Assembly (NCBI GenBank): GCA_016787525.1
Contig: JAEUUP010000002.1
Coordinates: 1 to 64,000, forward strand
DNA length: 64,000 bases
Source: Saprospiraceae bacterium
GTDB taxonomy: Bacteria; Bacteroidota; Bacteroidia; Chitinophagales; Saprospiraceae
Direction: 5' to 3'
Part shown: in pieces, positions 45,300 through 55,900 of the stretch
Layout of the letters: each line of letters starts with the position of its first letter
Numbering within the stretch: the first letter of the stretch is position 1
Made by a program: the position numbers and the translations under genes
The notes under the pieces: model-generated
The model's database searches: none
Seen by the model: the letters and a program-made list of their open reading frames with translations, nothing else
What the model was told of the DNA's origin: nothing

Positions 45300-47576
45300 G
45301 TAACACCGCATTTCAAACACACTCGCAGGGCAATTTACTGAGGGGTGTTCGAGGGCAAGTGTGAGGGATTTTGTAAAAATGGGTTTGTCTAATTTTATCT
45401 CATTACGGCTTTGATGATTGTCTTTTTTCTCAAAAATAAGGTTGTTTTGGTCGTCAAAAAGGCGGTAATTCTGAACGCAAAACGGCGATACTGTTTCAGG
45501 GTGCGTCATCAAAACGGATTCGAGTGGGTGGTCAAAATCAGCATCAAAACCTAAGACGATGGTGAAAATAGTTTGTTTTTCCTCCCAATTTAAGGTTAAA
45601 TGCGGGTTTTCATCCGCAAAATCAGCGACCCACGCATTGGGTTGATTGGTGGGTCTTGCGACACCATTTTTGATATTTTGAACACCGAAGGCTTCAACAG
45701 CAGGTGCGAAAGTCATGGCTATATTTTGCCCTTGCGGACGGCGTTGGGGTGTCCAAAACTCGAACGCATCTACGCCAATGTCTTCGGGTGGCGTTTGTTT
45801 TCCATAATTCGATACGGCTTTGTTGATGGTGTTAAAGACCGATAAAATGCCCGAAATACGTTGTTCAGAACGCGGTATTTTTATTTTTTCATTTTTTTGA
45901 AAAACAAGATACGCATACTGAGGGGTGTCTAAAATGCTGTTTCCCCAAGTGATTTCTAAGGTATTTTGCCCTTTTTTAATCGGAATTGCCCTTTCTGCCA
46001 AGATAATTTCGGGCGTATGATTGTACGCTAATCCACTTATCCGCAACTCTACGTTCAAGGTCGTTTTTTGCAATCCGTAAACATTAACCGTTGTGGTGGG
46101 TACTTGCCCTGCATTCACAGGAATCATTTGAGCGACTGAAATACTGAGGGGGGCTAAATCGCCATTTTCGGGCAGTTCTGACAACGACAATTCGCTCGAA
46201 GCCGTGATTTTTGCCGTTTGTACCAAGTCTTTTTGGTCATTCAAACGCATATTTGGCAGATGATGCCCCGTTTTCAATAATTCTTCTTGCAAAACGGGTA
46301 CTAAACCATTGGTGTAAATATCGCGAGGATTCAAGCCGTTTTTTGTTGCTAAAACTGCCGCCGTGCCTATCGCTTGACCTGCGTGTGCGGTCGTCGCCAT
46401 GACCCGCGTTGAGCCAAAAGCAACGTGCGAAGCACTCATCAAGCGTCCGCCGAGAAAGAGATTTTTGATGTTTTTAGAATACAAACTGCGGTAAGGAATA
46501 TCATAAATGCCCTTGCTGTGCCATTGATTGCAACCCGGTTTTTCACCAAAAACACCATCGGCAGGGTGCAAATCAATAGACCAACCGCCAAAAGCAACCG
46601 CATCGTGTTTCGGGCGTTGTTCAACAATATCTTGTTGAATCATCATATAATCGCCTTCAAAACGGCGGCTTTCGCGCTTGCCAGGGATTGTGCCGACCCA
46701 TTCTAAGGTCAGATTTTCGGCTTCGGGAAAATTGCCCGAATTTTTGATATAATCCCACACACCATAAATGACTTTCCACAATTCCCATTTGATGTCTTCG
46801 GTATCGTGAATGGTGTCCAATCTGCCGCCGTACTCCACCCACCAGAGGCGGCAACCAAAGTCTTTGGCGTTAAATGACCTAAATTTTGGCACTTTTTGCG
46901 TGACATCGTGGGCAAAACTTGGGGCAACGTAGCGCACAGACTTGCCGACATCTTTTGAATAAAAATAAAGCGAATGACCCAACAATTCGCCGTACTCTAC
47001 TGAGGGGGCGAATTTTTCACCAAACTCTTCCGCACTTTCTGCGCCCATTCGGAAAGCAGCACCCGACAAAAAGCCCACTACCCCATCGCCCGATGCATCG
47101 CAAAACAAAGGTGCAGTCAAAGTATAAACCGTCTGATTTTGAGAACAAAAAGCCGAAACCGAAGCGATGGTATCCGCATCGCGTTTCTGCACTTCGTACA
47201 CTGCCGTATTCAATAACAGCGTGATATTGGGTTCAGAAACGACTTTTTCCAATATCAAACTGTCGAAAATAAGCGGATTGCCTTCAGGATTTCGGTAGAG
47301 ATTTTCGACCAACAATTCATCAATCACACCACCTTCGCGCGCCCAACGGTTGTTATTGCCCATGTGCGAAGTTGCGCCCAAGACCCATAACCGTACTTCG
47401 CTCGACGCATTGCCGCCCAAAACGGGACGGTCTTGTACCAAAACAACTTTGATGCCTTGTCGTGCAGCCGTAATCGCTCCGCAAACACCTGCCAAACCGC
47501 CACCCACTATGACTAAATCAGCTGAAATTGCGGTGTTTTTTAAAGTTCTTTTTGTGGTTTCAAGTTCTTTTATCAT
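45291..47576 (-). CDS. FAD-dependent oxidoreductase, FAD_oxidored type
   Basis: A 761-residue protein. The dinucleotide-binding motif DLVIVGGGLAGVCGAITAARQG (about 20-41) and the GGNASSEVRLWVLG block identify the FAD_oxidored (PF12831-like) group, common in polysaccharide and sugar loci. The C-terminal 250 residues hold beta-rich domains. There is no signal peptide at the start, so probably cytoplasmic. The reaction is unknown; oxidation of a sugar or its derivative is a guess from context. Motif copies 45336, 45916, 46142 and 46998 make it the gene richest in the motif; the first three fall in the less conserved C-terminal half. The REP arm at 45271-45299 forms the 3' end. Confidence 0.85.
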   Translation of the reverse strand: MIKELETTKRTLKNTAISADLVIVGGGLAGVCGAITAARQGIKVVLVQDRPVLGGNASSEVRLWVLGATSHMGNNNRWAREGGVIDELLVENLYRNPEGNPLIFDSLILEKVVSEPNITLLLNTAVYEVQKRDADTIASVSAFCSQNQTVYTLTAPLFCDASGDGVVGFLSGAAFRMGAESAEEFGEKFAPSVEYGELLGHSLYFYSKDVGKSVRYVAPSFAHDVTQKVPKFRSFNAKDFGCRLWWVEYGGRLDTIHDTEDIKWELWKVIYGVWDYIKNSGNFPEAENLTLEWVGTIPGKRESRRFEGDYMMIQQDIVEQRPKHDAVAFGGWSIDLHPADGVFGEKPGCNQWHSKGIYDIPYRSLYSKNIKNLFLGGRLMSASHVAFGSTRVMATTAHAGQAIGTAAVLATKNGLNPRDIYTNGLVPVLQEELLKTGHHLPNMRLNDQKDLVQTAKITASSELSLSELPENGDLAPLSISVAQMIPVNAGQVPTTTVNVYGLQKTTLNVELRISGLAYNHTPEIILAERAIPIKKGQNTLEITWGNSILDTPQYAYLVFQKNEKIKIPRSEQRISGILSVFNTINKAVSNYGKQTPPEDIGVDAFEFWTPQRRPQGQNIAMTFAPAVEAFGVQNIKNGVARPTNQPNAWVADFADENPHLTLNWEEKQTIFTIVLGFDADFDHPLESVLMTHPETVSPFCVQNYRLFDDQNNLIFEKKDNHQSRNEIKLDKPIFTKSLTLALEHPSVNCPASVFEMRCYAP

Positions 47577-47640
47577 AATATATAGAATAATTAAACCGAC
47601 GTTTGGGGGAATTTCAAAGTTCCCTAAACGTGAATGAAAG

Positions 47641-49863
47641 CTACTGTTTTATGAATTTTACAGTCTGAAACCTGCCTTTATCTTGTAAAATTAAAAAATA
47701 GACCCCCTCAGTAAAATGAGCAATTTCTATGGTTTGTGTGCTTGTTTCCTCTTGCAAATTGTAAGTTGAAAGAACTTGTCCGTTGACATTGACAACTTTT
47801 ATTTGAGCCGTTTTGGACACATTTTTAAAGGTCGTTTGAATAGAATTGTCCTTAGAAATATTGGGATAGACCATAAAAGGAACATCAAAATCATTAAAAG
47901 TTTCGGCCAAAATTTTGCTATAAACAAAACTACCATCCGAATCCATTATTTTTAAGCGATAATAGTTAGTGGTTGGTTCGGGCGTATCTGTATAGTCATA
48001 CTTATTGCCGATAAGCTGATTTGAACCATTGATTTTGGCAATCTCGTAGAAGGTCTTGCCATCGGTACTGCGTTCTAAGGCAAAATGGCTGAAATTGAAT
48101 TCGGATTGGGTTTTCCAAGTCAAAACAACTTGATTTTTGACACGATTTGATGTAAAATCAGACAATGTGATAGGCACAACAAGGTTATCAGCAAAGCTGC
48201 CTGTGATACTCAAATCGGCATCGGTATCGGCTGTGCCACTCCCAAAAAGAAATGACCCCGTACCAGAAGCATCAAAAGGTGTAATCCTAAAAGTGACCGT
48301 TTTGTCAGATGTGACACCTTGAAGCCCTGATATACTCGATAAATCAATAGGTCCGAGCGTAAAATTCGCTGTCGTTCGGGTAGCCCCTGTGACGGTGGCA
48401 CAAGGAACAAAAGCACCATTATCAATTTGATAATCTATTTGGTATTGAATCGGACCTGTATTTGAAATACGTATATTGAACTTGTCAATAGATTGATAAC
48501 TGACTGTTTGGTTGGCTTTTAGACTAAATTTTAAAAACTTATTAGCCGATACACCTGTCGCTGCCGTTGTTGTTGACCACTCATTGCCGCCCCAATAGCC
48601 ATTTGAAGCAGCCGTAGTTGGCAACACTACGCCCGAACCGCGCGTCAAAGCTGTTGGTGCAGTCATATTACCATTGAGAAAAGTAGGCGAAAAATTAGCA
48701 ATTGACCTACCGCCTTGCAATTGACCCGAAGCTTCCCAAGAAACTAAAACCGTTGTAGCAGCTGACGGGCGTTTGTCATATACATTTTCTGGATAAGCAT
48801 TAACCGAAGTATGATTGCTGTAAATCTGCCCAGCTGCTGTTAATGTACCATCCGTATTGCGAGCAGGAATATCATTGCCGAAGAAATAGGCATATCGTTC
48901 AACACGGGGGTCGGCATCTAACCAAGGCAGTGCCAAAGCCATAAACTGCTCGTGTATGGTAGAGGTACGATTGATATTGGCATTAAACTCTGTAATCCAA
49001 ATAGGTTTTTGATATAAATTGTAAACAGCAGTGATATAGTTTTTAAACCGATTGAAAATATTGGTAACGTTGTTGTCAGGGTTGCTTCCAGTTATATTGC
49101 CCCAATCGTACCAATGGACACAGACGACATCAATTTTCAAATTTTGCGCTTCTGCTTCGTTTGTAAAATTCGTCAGCCACACCCTATATTGTGATTCAGT
49201 TGTTGCAGGTGAACCCATGCGTTGACCTGCTCGCAACATTTTTTTGTAGTAAGGAATGGCACGTGTCGCATCATCTGCCATAACTCCACCAGAGCTACCC
49301 GACTGCCCTGTATTGTCAGGTTCATTGAAAGCTAAAAAATGTGTTACATTTGTTTTGTTGACAACTGCGGTGACACTGGTTTCTATACTGGCGTAAGCAC
49401 CCCACAGCATAGGTGAGTAATCTTGAGTTGCCGTTGATACATCATTAAAACCCCAATCATAAAACCAACTGACATTCAATGCGTCTCTTTCAGTATTATT
49501 CGTTGCGCCCGCACCTTTCTTCTTCACAGGTGTACTTGGTAGTGGCAATACTCGAATAAACGACACTTTATTCTGCAAAACCATCGCTAAGTTGACGTTC
49601 AAGTTACTTATCGTTGCCATATAACTGAACCGTTCACCTGAGCCATCGGCGTTTTCTGCCAAAGTCGCCATATAACCTTGTGTCAAAGCAATAGACTTGA
49701 TTCCATCGTTGAGGCCATTTGGAATACTGGCATCTGTATAAATGGTTCGTGCCACACAATTGCCAGATGTGCCTTGCAGATTGAAGTTTGAATAAATGAC
49801 GAGTTGGGCATTCGTTGAGCCAAAGGCTAATAATGCCAACGTGAGAATCACAAATTTTTTCAT
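47641..49863 (-). CDS. GH128-like beta-1,3-glucanase, T9SS-exported, long form
   Basis: A 740-residue secreted protein. Signal peptide 1-19. Residues about 25-100 form a small N-terminal domain (beta/gamma-crystallin-like in pattern), 120-370 the GH128 TIM barrel (NVSWFYDWG; FLAFNEPDN acid/base Glu; WITEFNAN nucleophile Glu; LPWLDADPRVERYAYF), then a beta-sandwich region, the linker (PITLSDFTSNRV...) and a T9SS sorting domain ending KFIKQ. Attacks beta-1,3-glucan outside the cell. Last gene of the sigma/FecR/SusCD locus and a paralogue of its neighbour. A motif copy (47704) lies against the coding direction at the very C-terminus, reading HFTEGVYF. Confidence 0.88.
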   Translation of the reverse strand: MKKFVILTLALLAFGSTNAQLVIYSNFNLQGTSGNCVARTIYTDASIPNGLNDGIKSIALTQGYMATLAENADGSGERFSYMATISNLNVNLAMVLQNKVSFIRVLPLPSTPVKKKGAGATNNTERDALNVSWFYDWGFNDVSTATQDYSPMLWGAYASIETSVTAVVNKTNVTHFLAFNEPDNTGQSGSSGGVMADDATRAIPYYKKMLRAGQRMGSPATTESQYRVWLTNFTNEAEAQNLKIDVVCVHWYDWGNITGSNPDNNVTNIFNRFKNYITAVYNLYQKPIWITEFNANINRTSTIHEQFMALALPWLDADPRVERYAYFFGNDIPARNTDGTLTAAGQIYSNHTSVNAYPENVYDKRPSAATTVLVSWEASGQLQGGRSIANFSPTFLNGNMTAPTALTRGSGVVLPTTAASNGYWGGNEWSTTTAATGVSANKFLKFSLKANQTVSYQSIDKFNIRISNTGPIQYQIDYQIDNGAFVPCATVTGATRTTANFTLGPIDLSSISGLQGVTSDKTVTFRITPFDASGTGSFLFGSGTADTDADLSITGSFADNLVVPITLSDFTSNRVKNQVVLTWKTQSEFNFSHFALERSTDGKTFYEIAKINGSNQLIGNKYDYTDTPEPTTNYYRLKIMDSDGSFVYSKILAETFNDFDVPFMVYPNISKDNSIQTTFKNVSKTAQIKVVNVNGQVLSTYNLQEETSTQTIEIAHFTEGVYFLILQDKGRFQTVKFIKQ

Positions 49864-49929
49864 TGTGTTGTAATCATAAAGTGTTAGAAATTGCAGAAAT
49901 GCCCCCTCAGTAATTTTTAGAAAAAGCCA

Positions 49930-51279
49930 CTATTGTTTAAAAAACTTGCGGCTTAAAACCGAGCCTTTATCGTACAAAGTCAGCACATAGCCCCCCTCAG
50001 TAAAATGAGCAATATCAATGGTTTGCGACGTCGCCCCTATTTGCAATTTATGAGAACTCACCAATTGACCATTTAGATTGAAGATTTTGATGAGTCCTGT
50101 ATCTGTCGCTTCTTTAAACTTTACTTCTATTTTGCCTTGCAATACCGTTGTTGGATACACCGAAAACGCCGCATCATTGAGATCGGTCACAGAGACTGAC
50201 CCCGCCCCTGCCCGTTTGTCAACGATATTCTGCGGATAAGCGTCAAGCGAAACATGGTCAGCATAGACTCGCCCTGCCGATGTCAATATGCCACTGCTTG
50301 TCACAGGCACATCGTTTCCAAAAAAATAAGAGTAACGTTCTATACGTGGGTCAGAATCCAACCAAGGTAATGCCAACCGCATAAACGCTTCGTGTACAGC
50401 AGGTGGGCGGTTTACGTTGGCATTAAACTCTGTAATCCAAATGGGCTTTTGGTACAAGTTGTACACGTTATTAATATAACTTTTGAACCGATTAAAAACA
50501 TCGGTCGCATTTGGGTTTGCGTTCAAAGTAGAAAGCCAATTGCCCCAATCGTACCAATGGACACAGACAAAATCAATTCTTGAACTGTCTTGATTTGCCA
50601 AAGTCGTAAAATCACTCAACCACACACGGTATTGCGATTCGGTACACGCAGGTGACCCCATGCGATAGCCTGAACGCAAAAGCTCTCGGTATAAAATAGC
50701 GGCATCATTGATATTAATATTCGCTTGCCCAACGTTATCAGGCTCATTAAACCCCAAAAAAGTAGTCAAACCTGTTTTGGCAATGACTGCATCTACTGAA
50801 GCAGGTGCTGCCATATTCCGCCCCCACGCCATCGGTACAAACTCCCTACTTGGAAGTGAGGCATCTTGAATGCCCCAGTCATAGAACCAACTGACGTTCA
50901 TCAAGGCTATGTTATTATTGTTCTGCTCACAAGCCCCCTTTTTTTTGATGTTTGTAATCGGCAAAACACGAATAAAAGACACTTTATCGCGCATAACATT
51001 GGCAAGATTGACATTTATATCGCTTTGTGAAGCCACATAACAGAAACTTTCGCCCCTGCCATCAATATTGGCTGCTAAGGTTGCCATAAAGCCTTTCCGC
51101 AAGGTGATAGACTTAATTTGGTCATCAAGTCCATTGGGGATATTCACACCTTTGTAAATGGTGCGTTCTTCACAAACACCTGATGTACCTTGCTGATTGA
51201 GTGCAGAATAAATCGTCAATTGAGCATTTGATAGCTGACAAAAGCCTATAAATCCTATTAAAATAAAGATTTTTTTCAT
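49930..51279 (-). CDS. GH128-like beta-1,3-glucanase, T9SS-exported, short form
   Basis: A 449-residue paralogue of the next gene, lacking its extra beta-sandwich. Signal peptide 1-19, small N-terminal domain, GH128 barrel (NVSWFYDWGIQD, FLGFNEPDN, WITEFNAN, ERYSYFFGND), then a short linker and T9SS sorting domain (YPTTVLQGK...KFFKQ). The same motif location is used as in the paralogue (49993, reverse, HFTEGGYV). Because HFTEG is common in this sorting domain, this case could reflect shared descent of one motif copy. Confidence 0.88.
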   Translation of the reverse strand: MKKIFILIGFIGFCQLSNAQLTIYSALNQQGTSGVCEERTIYKGVNIPNGLDDQIKSITLRKGFMATLAANIDGRGESFCYVASQSDINVNLANVMRDKVSFIRVLPITNIKKKGACEQNNNNIALMNVSWFYDWGIQDASLPSREFVPMAWGRNMAAPASVDAVIAKTGLTTFLGFNEPDNVGQANININDAAILYRELLRSGYRMGSPACTESQYRVWLSDFTTLANQDSSRIDFVCVHWYDWGNWLSTLNANPNATDVFNRFKSYINNVYNLYQKPIWITEFNANVNRPPAVHEAFMRLALPWLDSDPRIERYSYFFGNDVPVTSSGILTSAGRVYADHVSLDAYPQNIVDKRAGAGSVSVTDLNDAAFSVYPTTVLQGKIEVKFKEATDTGLIKIFNLNGQLVSSHKLQIGATSQTIDIAHFTEGGYVLTLYDKGSVLSRKFFKQ

Positions 51280-51334
51280 TGAACGAGTTAAGTTAAAATT
51301 TTGTAAAAAGAAAGAAAATACCCCCCCTCAGTAT

Positions 51335-52888
51335 TTATTGCCATTCTGGGTGTTGCACTAATGCACTGTTCGCATCAATTTCACGTTGTGGAATGGGCCA
51401 CACGTAATGTCTGGAAGGAACAAAATTGCGTGTCTGAATAGAAGTTGCAGCCGCTTTGTCTATGCTATTGAAAACATCAACGGCTCTTTCTTTCAAAATA
51501 CCCCAGCGTTTGAGGTCGTAGTAGCGTAAGCCTTCAAAAGCCGTTTCGACTCGCCTTTCTTGTCTTACTATATCTATGAGTTGTTGTTTTGTCAAACCTG
51601 TGCCTTCTACAACTTCTACTTTAGGCATCGTAGCGCGCGTACGAACTTGATTGACCAAATCACGGACTTGTTGCTCTGTATAACTGCCTGATTCCAACAA
51701 AGCCTCTGCACGAGTCAACAAGACTTCAGCGTAGCGCAAAACATAGAAATCTTGACCATTATCGAAGGCATTTGTGGAGTTGGCAGCACTTTCATCAGCC
51801 CATTTTCGAAGCCTAATTTTGGTCGGTGCAAGGTTAGTTGCCAAAATAGCCGCGCCTCTGAAAAGCGAATTGGTGGTCACAACCGTTGCATTGAATCGTG
51901 GGTCGCGGTTGAGCGTTGGGTTCGATGCGTTGTACAAAGGTGAACGTGTGATAGGCAAGCCATCTGTACAGTAATAAGCATTAGCCAAATTGGGTAAGGC
52001 AACTGTATGCACCTGCGGAGCTGCTGGGAAATAGCCATTGAAACTAGCCCCTACACCTGCTGCAAGACCAGGCCCTGCGTACTGCACAGCGAAAATAATG
52101 TCTCTGCTCGTCTCTCCTGCGATGGTAAATAGCGTGTTGTAAGTAGTGTTCAAATTATAAACATTCAGGTCAATGACCTTTTGGGCAGTAGCAGCAGCTT
52201 CTGTATAATTTTTGTTATACAGATAAAACCGTGCAAGTAAAGCCAATGCTGCGCCTCTCGAAACACGTCCTTTGGTGACAGTAACAGGTAGAGTTGTACC
52301 TGTCGTAATCTCGTTCAATTCTTTGATGACAAAATCACTCAATTCTTTATAAGTATTTTTAGGTACTTTGGCTTCTTGTAAGGTTTGGGGGCTTGTGATC
52401 AAAGGCGCATCACGATAGCACATCGCCAAATGATGATAGGCAAGAGCACGTAAAAACCGTACTTCGGCTTTCATCGTATTGCGATTGGCTTCTGTTACTT
52501 CTTTTACACGGTCAACATTTGCCAAAAAATCGTTGCTGCGTTGAATCATTTTGTAACAAGCTGTCCAAAAGCTATTGATAAGCCCATCTGTAGGCGAATA
52601 ATCGCCGCGTGCTACGGCTGCGCCGTTGATGAAATCGTAGTTGCAATAGCCATTGTCAGAAATAAAATCCAAACGATAAACACCCGCATTCTGACCACTT
52701 GAGTTACCATTATAAAAATCGTTGGACTGCAATTGTGAAAACACGCCCGCCAATGCTTTGTCCACATCGCCCGATGTTTTCCAGAAGTTGTCGCTCGCCA
52801 AAGAATTTGGATTGGTTTCATTCAAAAAATCTTTCGAACAACTGCTTATAGCCAATACCATTATCAGAAATACTGCTATCTTTTTCAT
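51335..52888 (-). CDS. SusD/RagB outer-membrane glycan-binding lipoprotein
   Basis: A 517-residue lipoprotein; start at 52888 (MKKIAVFLIMVLAISSCSKD) with lipobox ISSC. FLNETNPNSLASDNFWKTSGDVDKALAGVF and RNTMKAEVRFLRALAYHHLAM are the SusD N-terminal TPR signatures. The C-terminal RagB region has EVLLTRAEALLESG and IDANSALVQHPEW. It binds the polysaccharide and forms the lid of the SusC transporter encoded just upstream. Motif copies lie in the gaps on both sides (51324, 52942). Confidence 0.93.
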   Translation of the reverse strand: MKKIAVFLIMVLAISSCSKDFLNETNPNSLASDNFWKTSGDVDKALAGVFSQLQSNDFYNGNSSGQNAGVYRLDFISDNGYCNYDFINGAAVARGDYSPTDGLINSFWTACYKMIQRSNDFLANVDRVKEVTEANRNTMKAEVRFLRALAYHHLAMCYRDAPLITSPQTLQEAKVPKNTYKELSDFVIKELNEITTGTTLPVTVTKGRVSRGAALALLARFYLYNKNYTEAAATAQKVIDLNVYNLNTTYNTLFTIAGETSRDIIFAVQYAGPGLAAGVGASFNGYFPAAPQVHTVALPNLANAYYCTDGLPITRSPLYNASNPTLNRDPRFNATVVTTNSLFRGAAILATNLAPTKIRLRKWADESAANSTNAFDNGQDFYVLRYAEVLLTRAEALLESGSYTEQQVRDLVNQVRTRATMPKVEVVEGTGLTKQQLIDIVRQERRVETAFEGLRYYDLKRWGILKERAVDVFNSIDKAAATSIQTRNFVPSRHYVWPIPQREIDANSALVQHPEWQ

Positions 52889-52990
52889 ACTATTTTTCTT
52901 TATTGTTTTTGAAAATAATTTGATTTTTAGGCTCAAATTACCCCCTCAGTATAGAGCAGGTTTTTGGGCATTTTTAGTGCAAATTGGGTA

Positions 52991-55900
52991 TTAAAAAGAG
53001 GCCGAAAGCCCGAAAGAAATACTCTTGGTATTCATGTAATCAAGGCTTCTTTGGTCAGTATCCGATTTCTCCACATCATAGTCTTTATTGTCGGCAAGCG
53101 TCCACAAGTTCAAGCCATTGAAATAAACACGAAGGTTGGACAGATGCACTCGTTTCAACAAAGCCTTTGGCACACTATAACCCACTTCAAAGTTTTTAAG
53201 CCGCACGTACGACGCATCTTGCATTCTGAAAGTAGAATAAGCATTATTGTTGGTCGGATTGCCCCAACGTGGTAAATTTCCTTCTGGATTGGCAGTCGTC
53301 CAACGCTCATTCCAGATGATAAGCTTTTGCGACCTGTTTGCCATAGCTGCTTGGTCTTCGTAATAACGTGTTATGCCTGAAATACCTTGAAAAAATGCAG
53401 TTACATCAAAACCCGCGTATTTCATACCGATATTAGCACCATAAGTTAATTTCGGAAATGGATTGCCAATAATCACTCTATCATCGGTTGTCACATCACC
53501 ATTGCCATTGACATCTCGATATTTGATGTCCCCAATTCGTGGTTTCACACCAAATTGTTTTGGGCTTGCATCAACTTCTGCTTGTGTTCTGAAAAGACCT
53601 TGTGCTTCATACCCAAAAAAAGAGTTGATAGGATAACCTACTTCATTGATGGTAGCACCAGTAATCCAGCCCGTTCGACCTGCTGTACTCGTTATTTTAT
53701 TTTCAACCATTGAACCATTCAAAGAAATATCGTATTCAAATTTGCCAATACGATTGCCGTGGCTAACCAATAACTCAACCCCTTTGTTACTGACAGAACC
53801 CGCATTTTGGTTAGGTGCGGTCAAGCCACCAAGTGTGTTCGGAATAGGTAATTGCACCAAAATATTGGATGTATTTTTATCAAAAACATCGGCTTCTATT
53901 CTCAATAGACGATTTGGTAATTCTATATCAATCCCAATATTAGCCTGTGTCGTTTTTTCCCACTGAATATTACTGTTTGACAAAGCATTGATGGCAACGC
54001 CTTGGCTTAAAACATCACTAAAAATATAGTTTTGATTCAAAGAATAGTTCTGAGTGAATGAGTAATTGCCAATATCTTGATTCCCCAATTGTCCCCAGCT
54101 GGCTCTCAATTTTACAAACTCAACGTACTTAGTTAGATTTTTGAAAAATGGCTCATTTGAAATAACCCAACCTGCCGATGCCGAAGGAAATACGGGATAT
54201 TGTTGCGAAGCGGGTAGCCTCGATGTGCCATCCACGCGAGCGTTCAACTCGAGTAAATATCGGTCTGAAAATGAATAGTTGATACGACCTAAAAAAGATT
54301 GAAGCGTTAAAGCTGAAGCACTGCCACCTACAGTTGGCAACTCAGCACTTGCGCCTAAGACAACAACATCGTTGCTGGGTAAATTGCGGACAGAAGCATC
54401 AAAGGAGTTGGTTGCATCGCGTTGTGCGGTTTGCCCGACTAATACTTTAAGATCGTGCTTTTTATTGAATACTTTTTCGTAACGCAAGAGATTTTCAACA
54501 ACATAACGTGTGAAAAGTGTTGAACTGTTGCGCGCTGAACTCACTGTCGCCGTCGTATTGAAAAGTGAACCATCGGGACGATACTGGAAAACTGAAGGTA
54601 CAGCCCTGTAATTTAAAGTTGAACTATATACATATGCAAGACTTGACGTGAAGCTAAATCCATTTAAAAATTTGAGTTGTCCAAATATTTTACCGTCTAA
54701 ACGGTAATTTTGAGTATTGTTTTTTTGTTCGTTCAGCAATCTTATCGGGTTTTTGATTTGCGCCAAATCCGTTCCGTCAAACAAACCAAATTGTCCAAAA
54801 CTATATCGAACTGGTACAGTAGGACGAACAAAACCACTGATAATACGATTAATGCCATTGTCACCATCATCATTTTGATTTGCGGCGGCGATTGGTTCAT
54901 TAATGCCCTGTTTGAATCCGCGTAGATTGACACCAAAACTCAAATGGTTTGAAATCTTACTGTCCAAATTGGCTCGAAATTGTAATCTGTTTGCATTGGT
55001 ATTATCCATAATGCCTTTTTGATCAGAATATTCCACCGAAACCAAATATTTTGTTGCGTCCGTACCACCCGAAGCCGACAAAAACTGCATATTCAATGGC
55101 GCAGGTTTATACACTGCATCAAACCAATCCACATTAGCAAAATTGTCTGGGTCTGACCCGTCTTTTATTTTCTGAATCATGGCTTCTGTAAAAGCAGGTG
55201 CAGCACCCGTTTCAGTCAAAAAGTCGTTATATGCTGTTGCCCACTGCACACCGTCCATATAACGCGGTTTGATGAGCGGTTTTTGGGTAGAATACGTCGC
55301 GCGATATTGTATTTTGGGTTTACCCGTTGCGCCACGCTTTGTTGTTACCAAAATAACCCCATTTGCTGCCCGAACACCATAAATAGAAGCCGAAGCTGCG
55401 TCTTTCAAAACAGAAACCGCCTCAATATCATCTACCGAAATATCGCCCAAAGCACCTACCTCATTCGGTACACCGTCAATAACAACAAGCGGAGCATTAC
55501 TGCCAAATGTCCCAATACCACGAATCCTAATCACAGGGTCGTTTTTGCCAGGTTGTCCCGTGAACGAACTGACTGTTACACCTGCCATACGCCCTTGCAA
55601 AGCTGTTGCCGCGTTTGATATAGGTAAACCGTCAATATCGTTCATCTTCACGGACGAAACCGCGCCCGTTAGATTGGCTTTTTTATCTGCACCATAACCT
55701 ACAATAACAACTTGTTCTAGCACTTTATCATCTGTTTGCATCAAAACATTGAATTCAGTCTTGTTACCGACACTGACTTCTTGTTTTAAATAACCTATCA
55801 AACTAAACAATAAAACCGCTTTATCATCTGGAACAGACAATGAAAATGCACCATCCAAATCGGTTACTGTGCCTGTGGTTGTGCCTTTTACGGCGATGCT

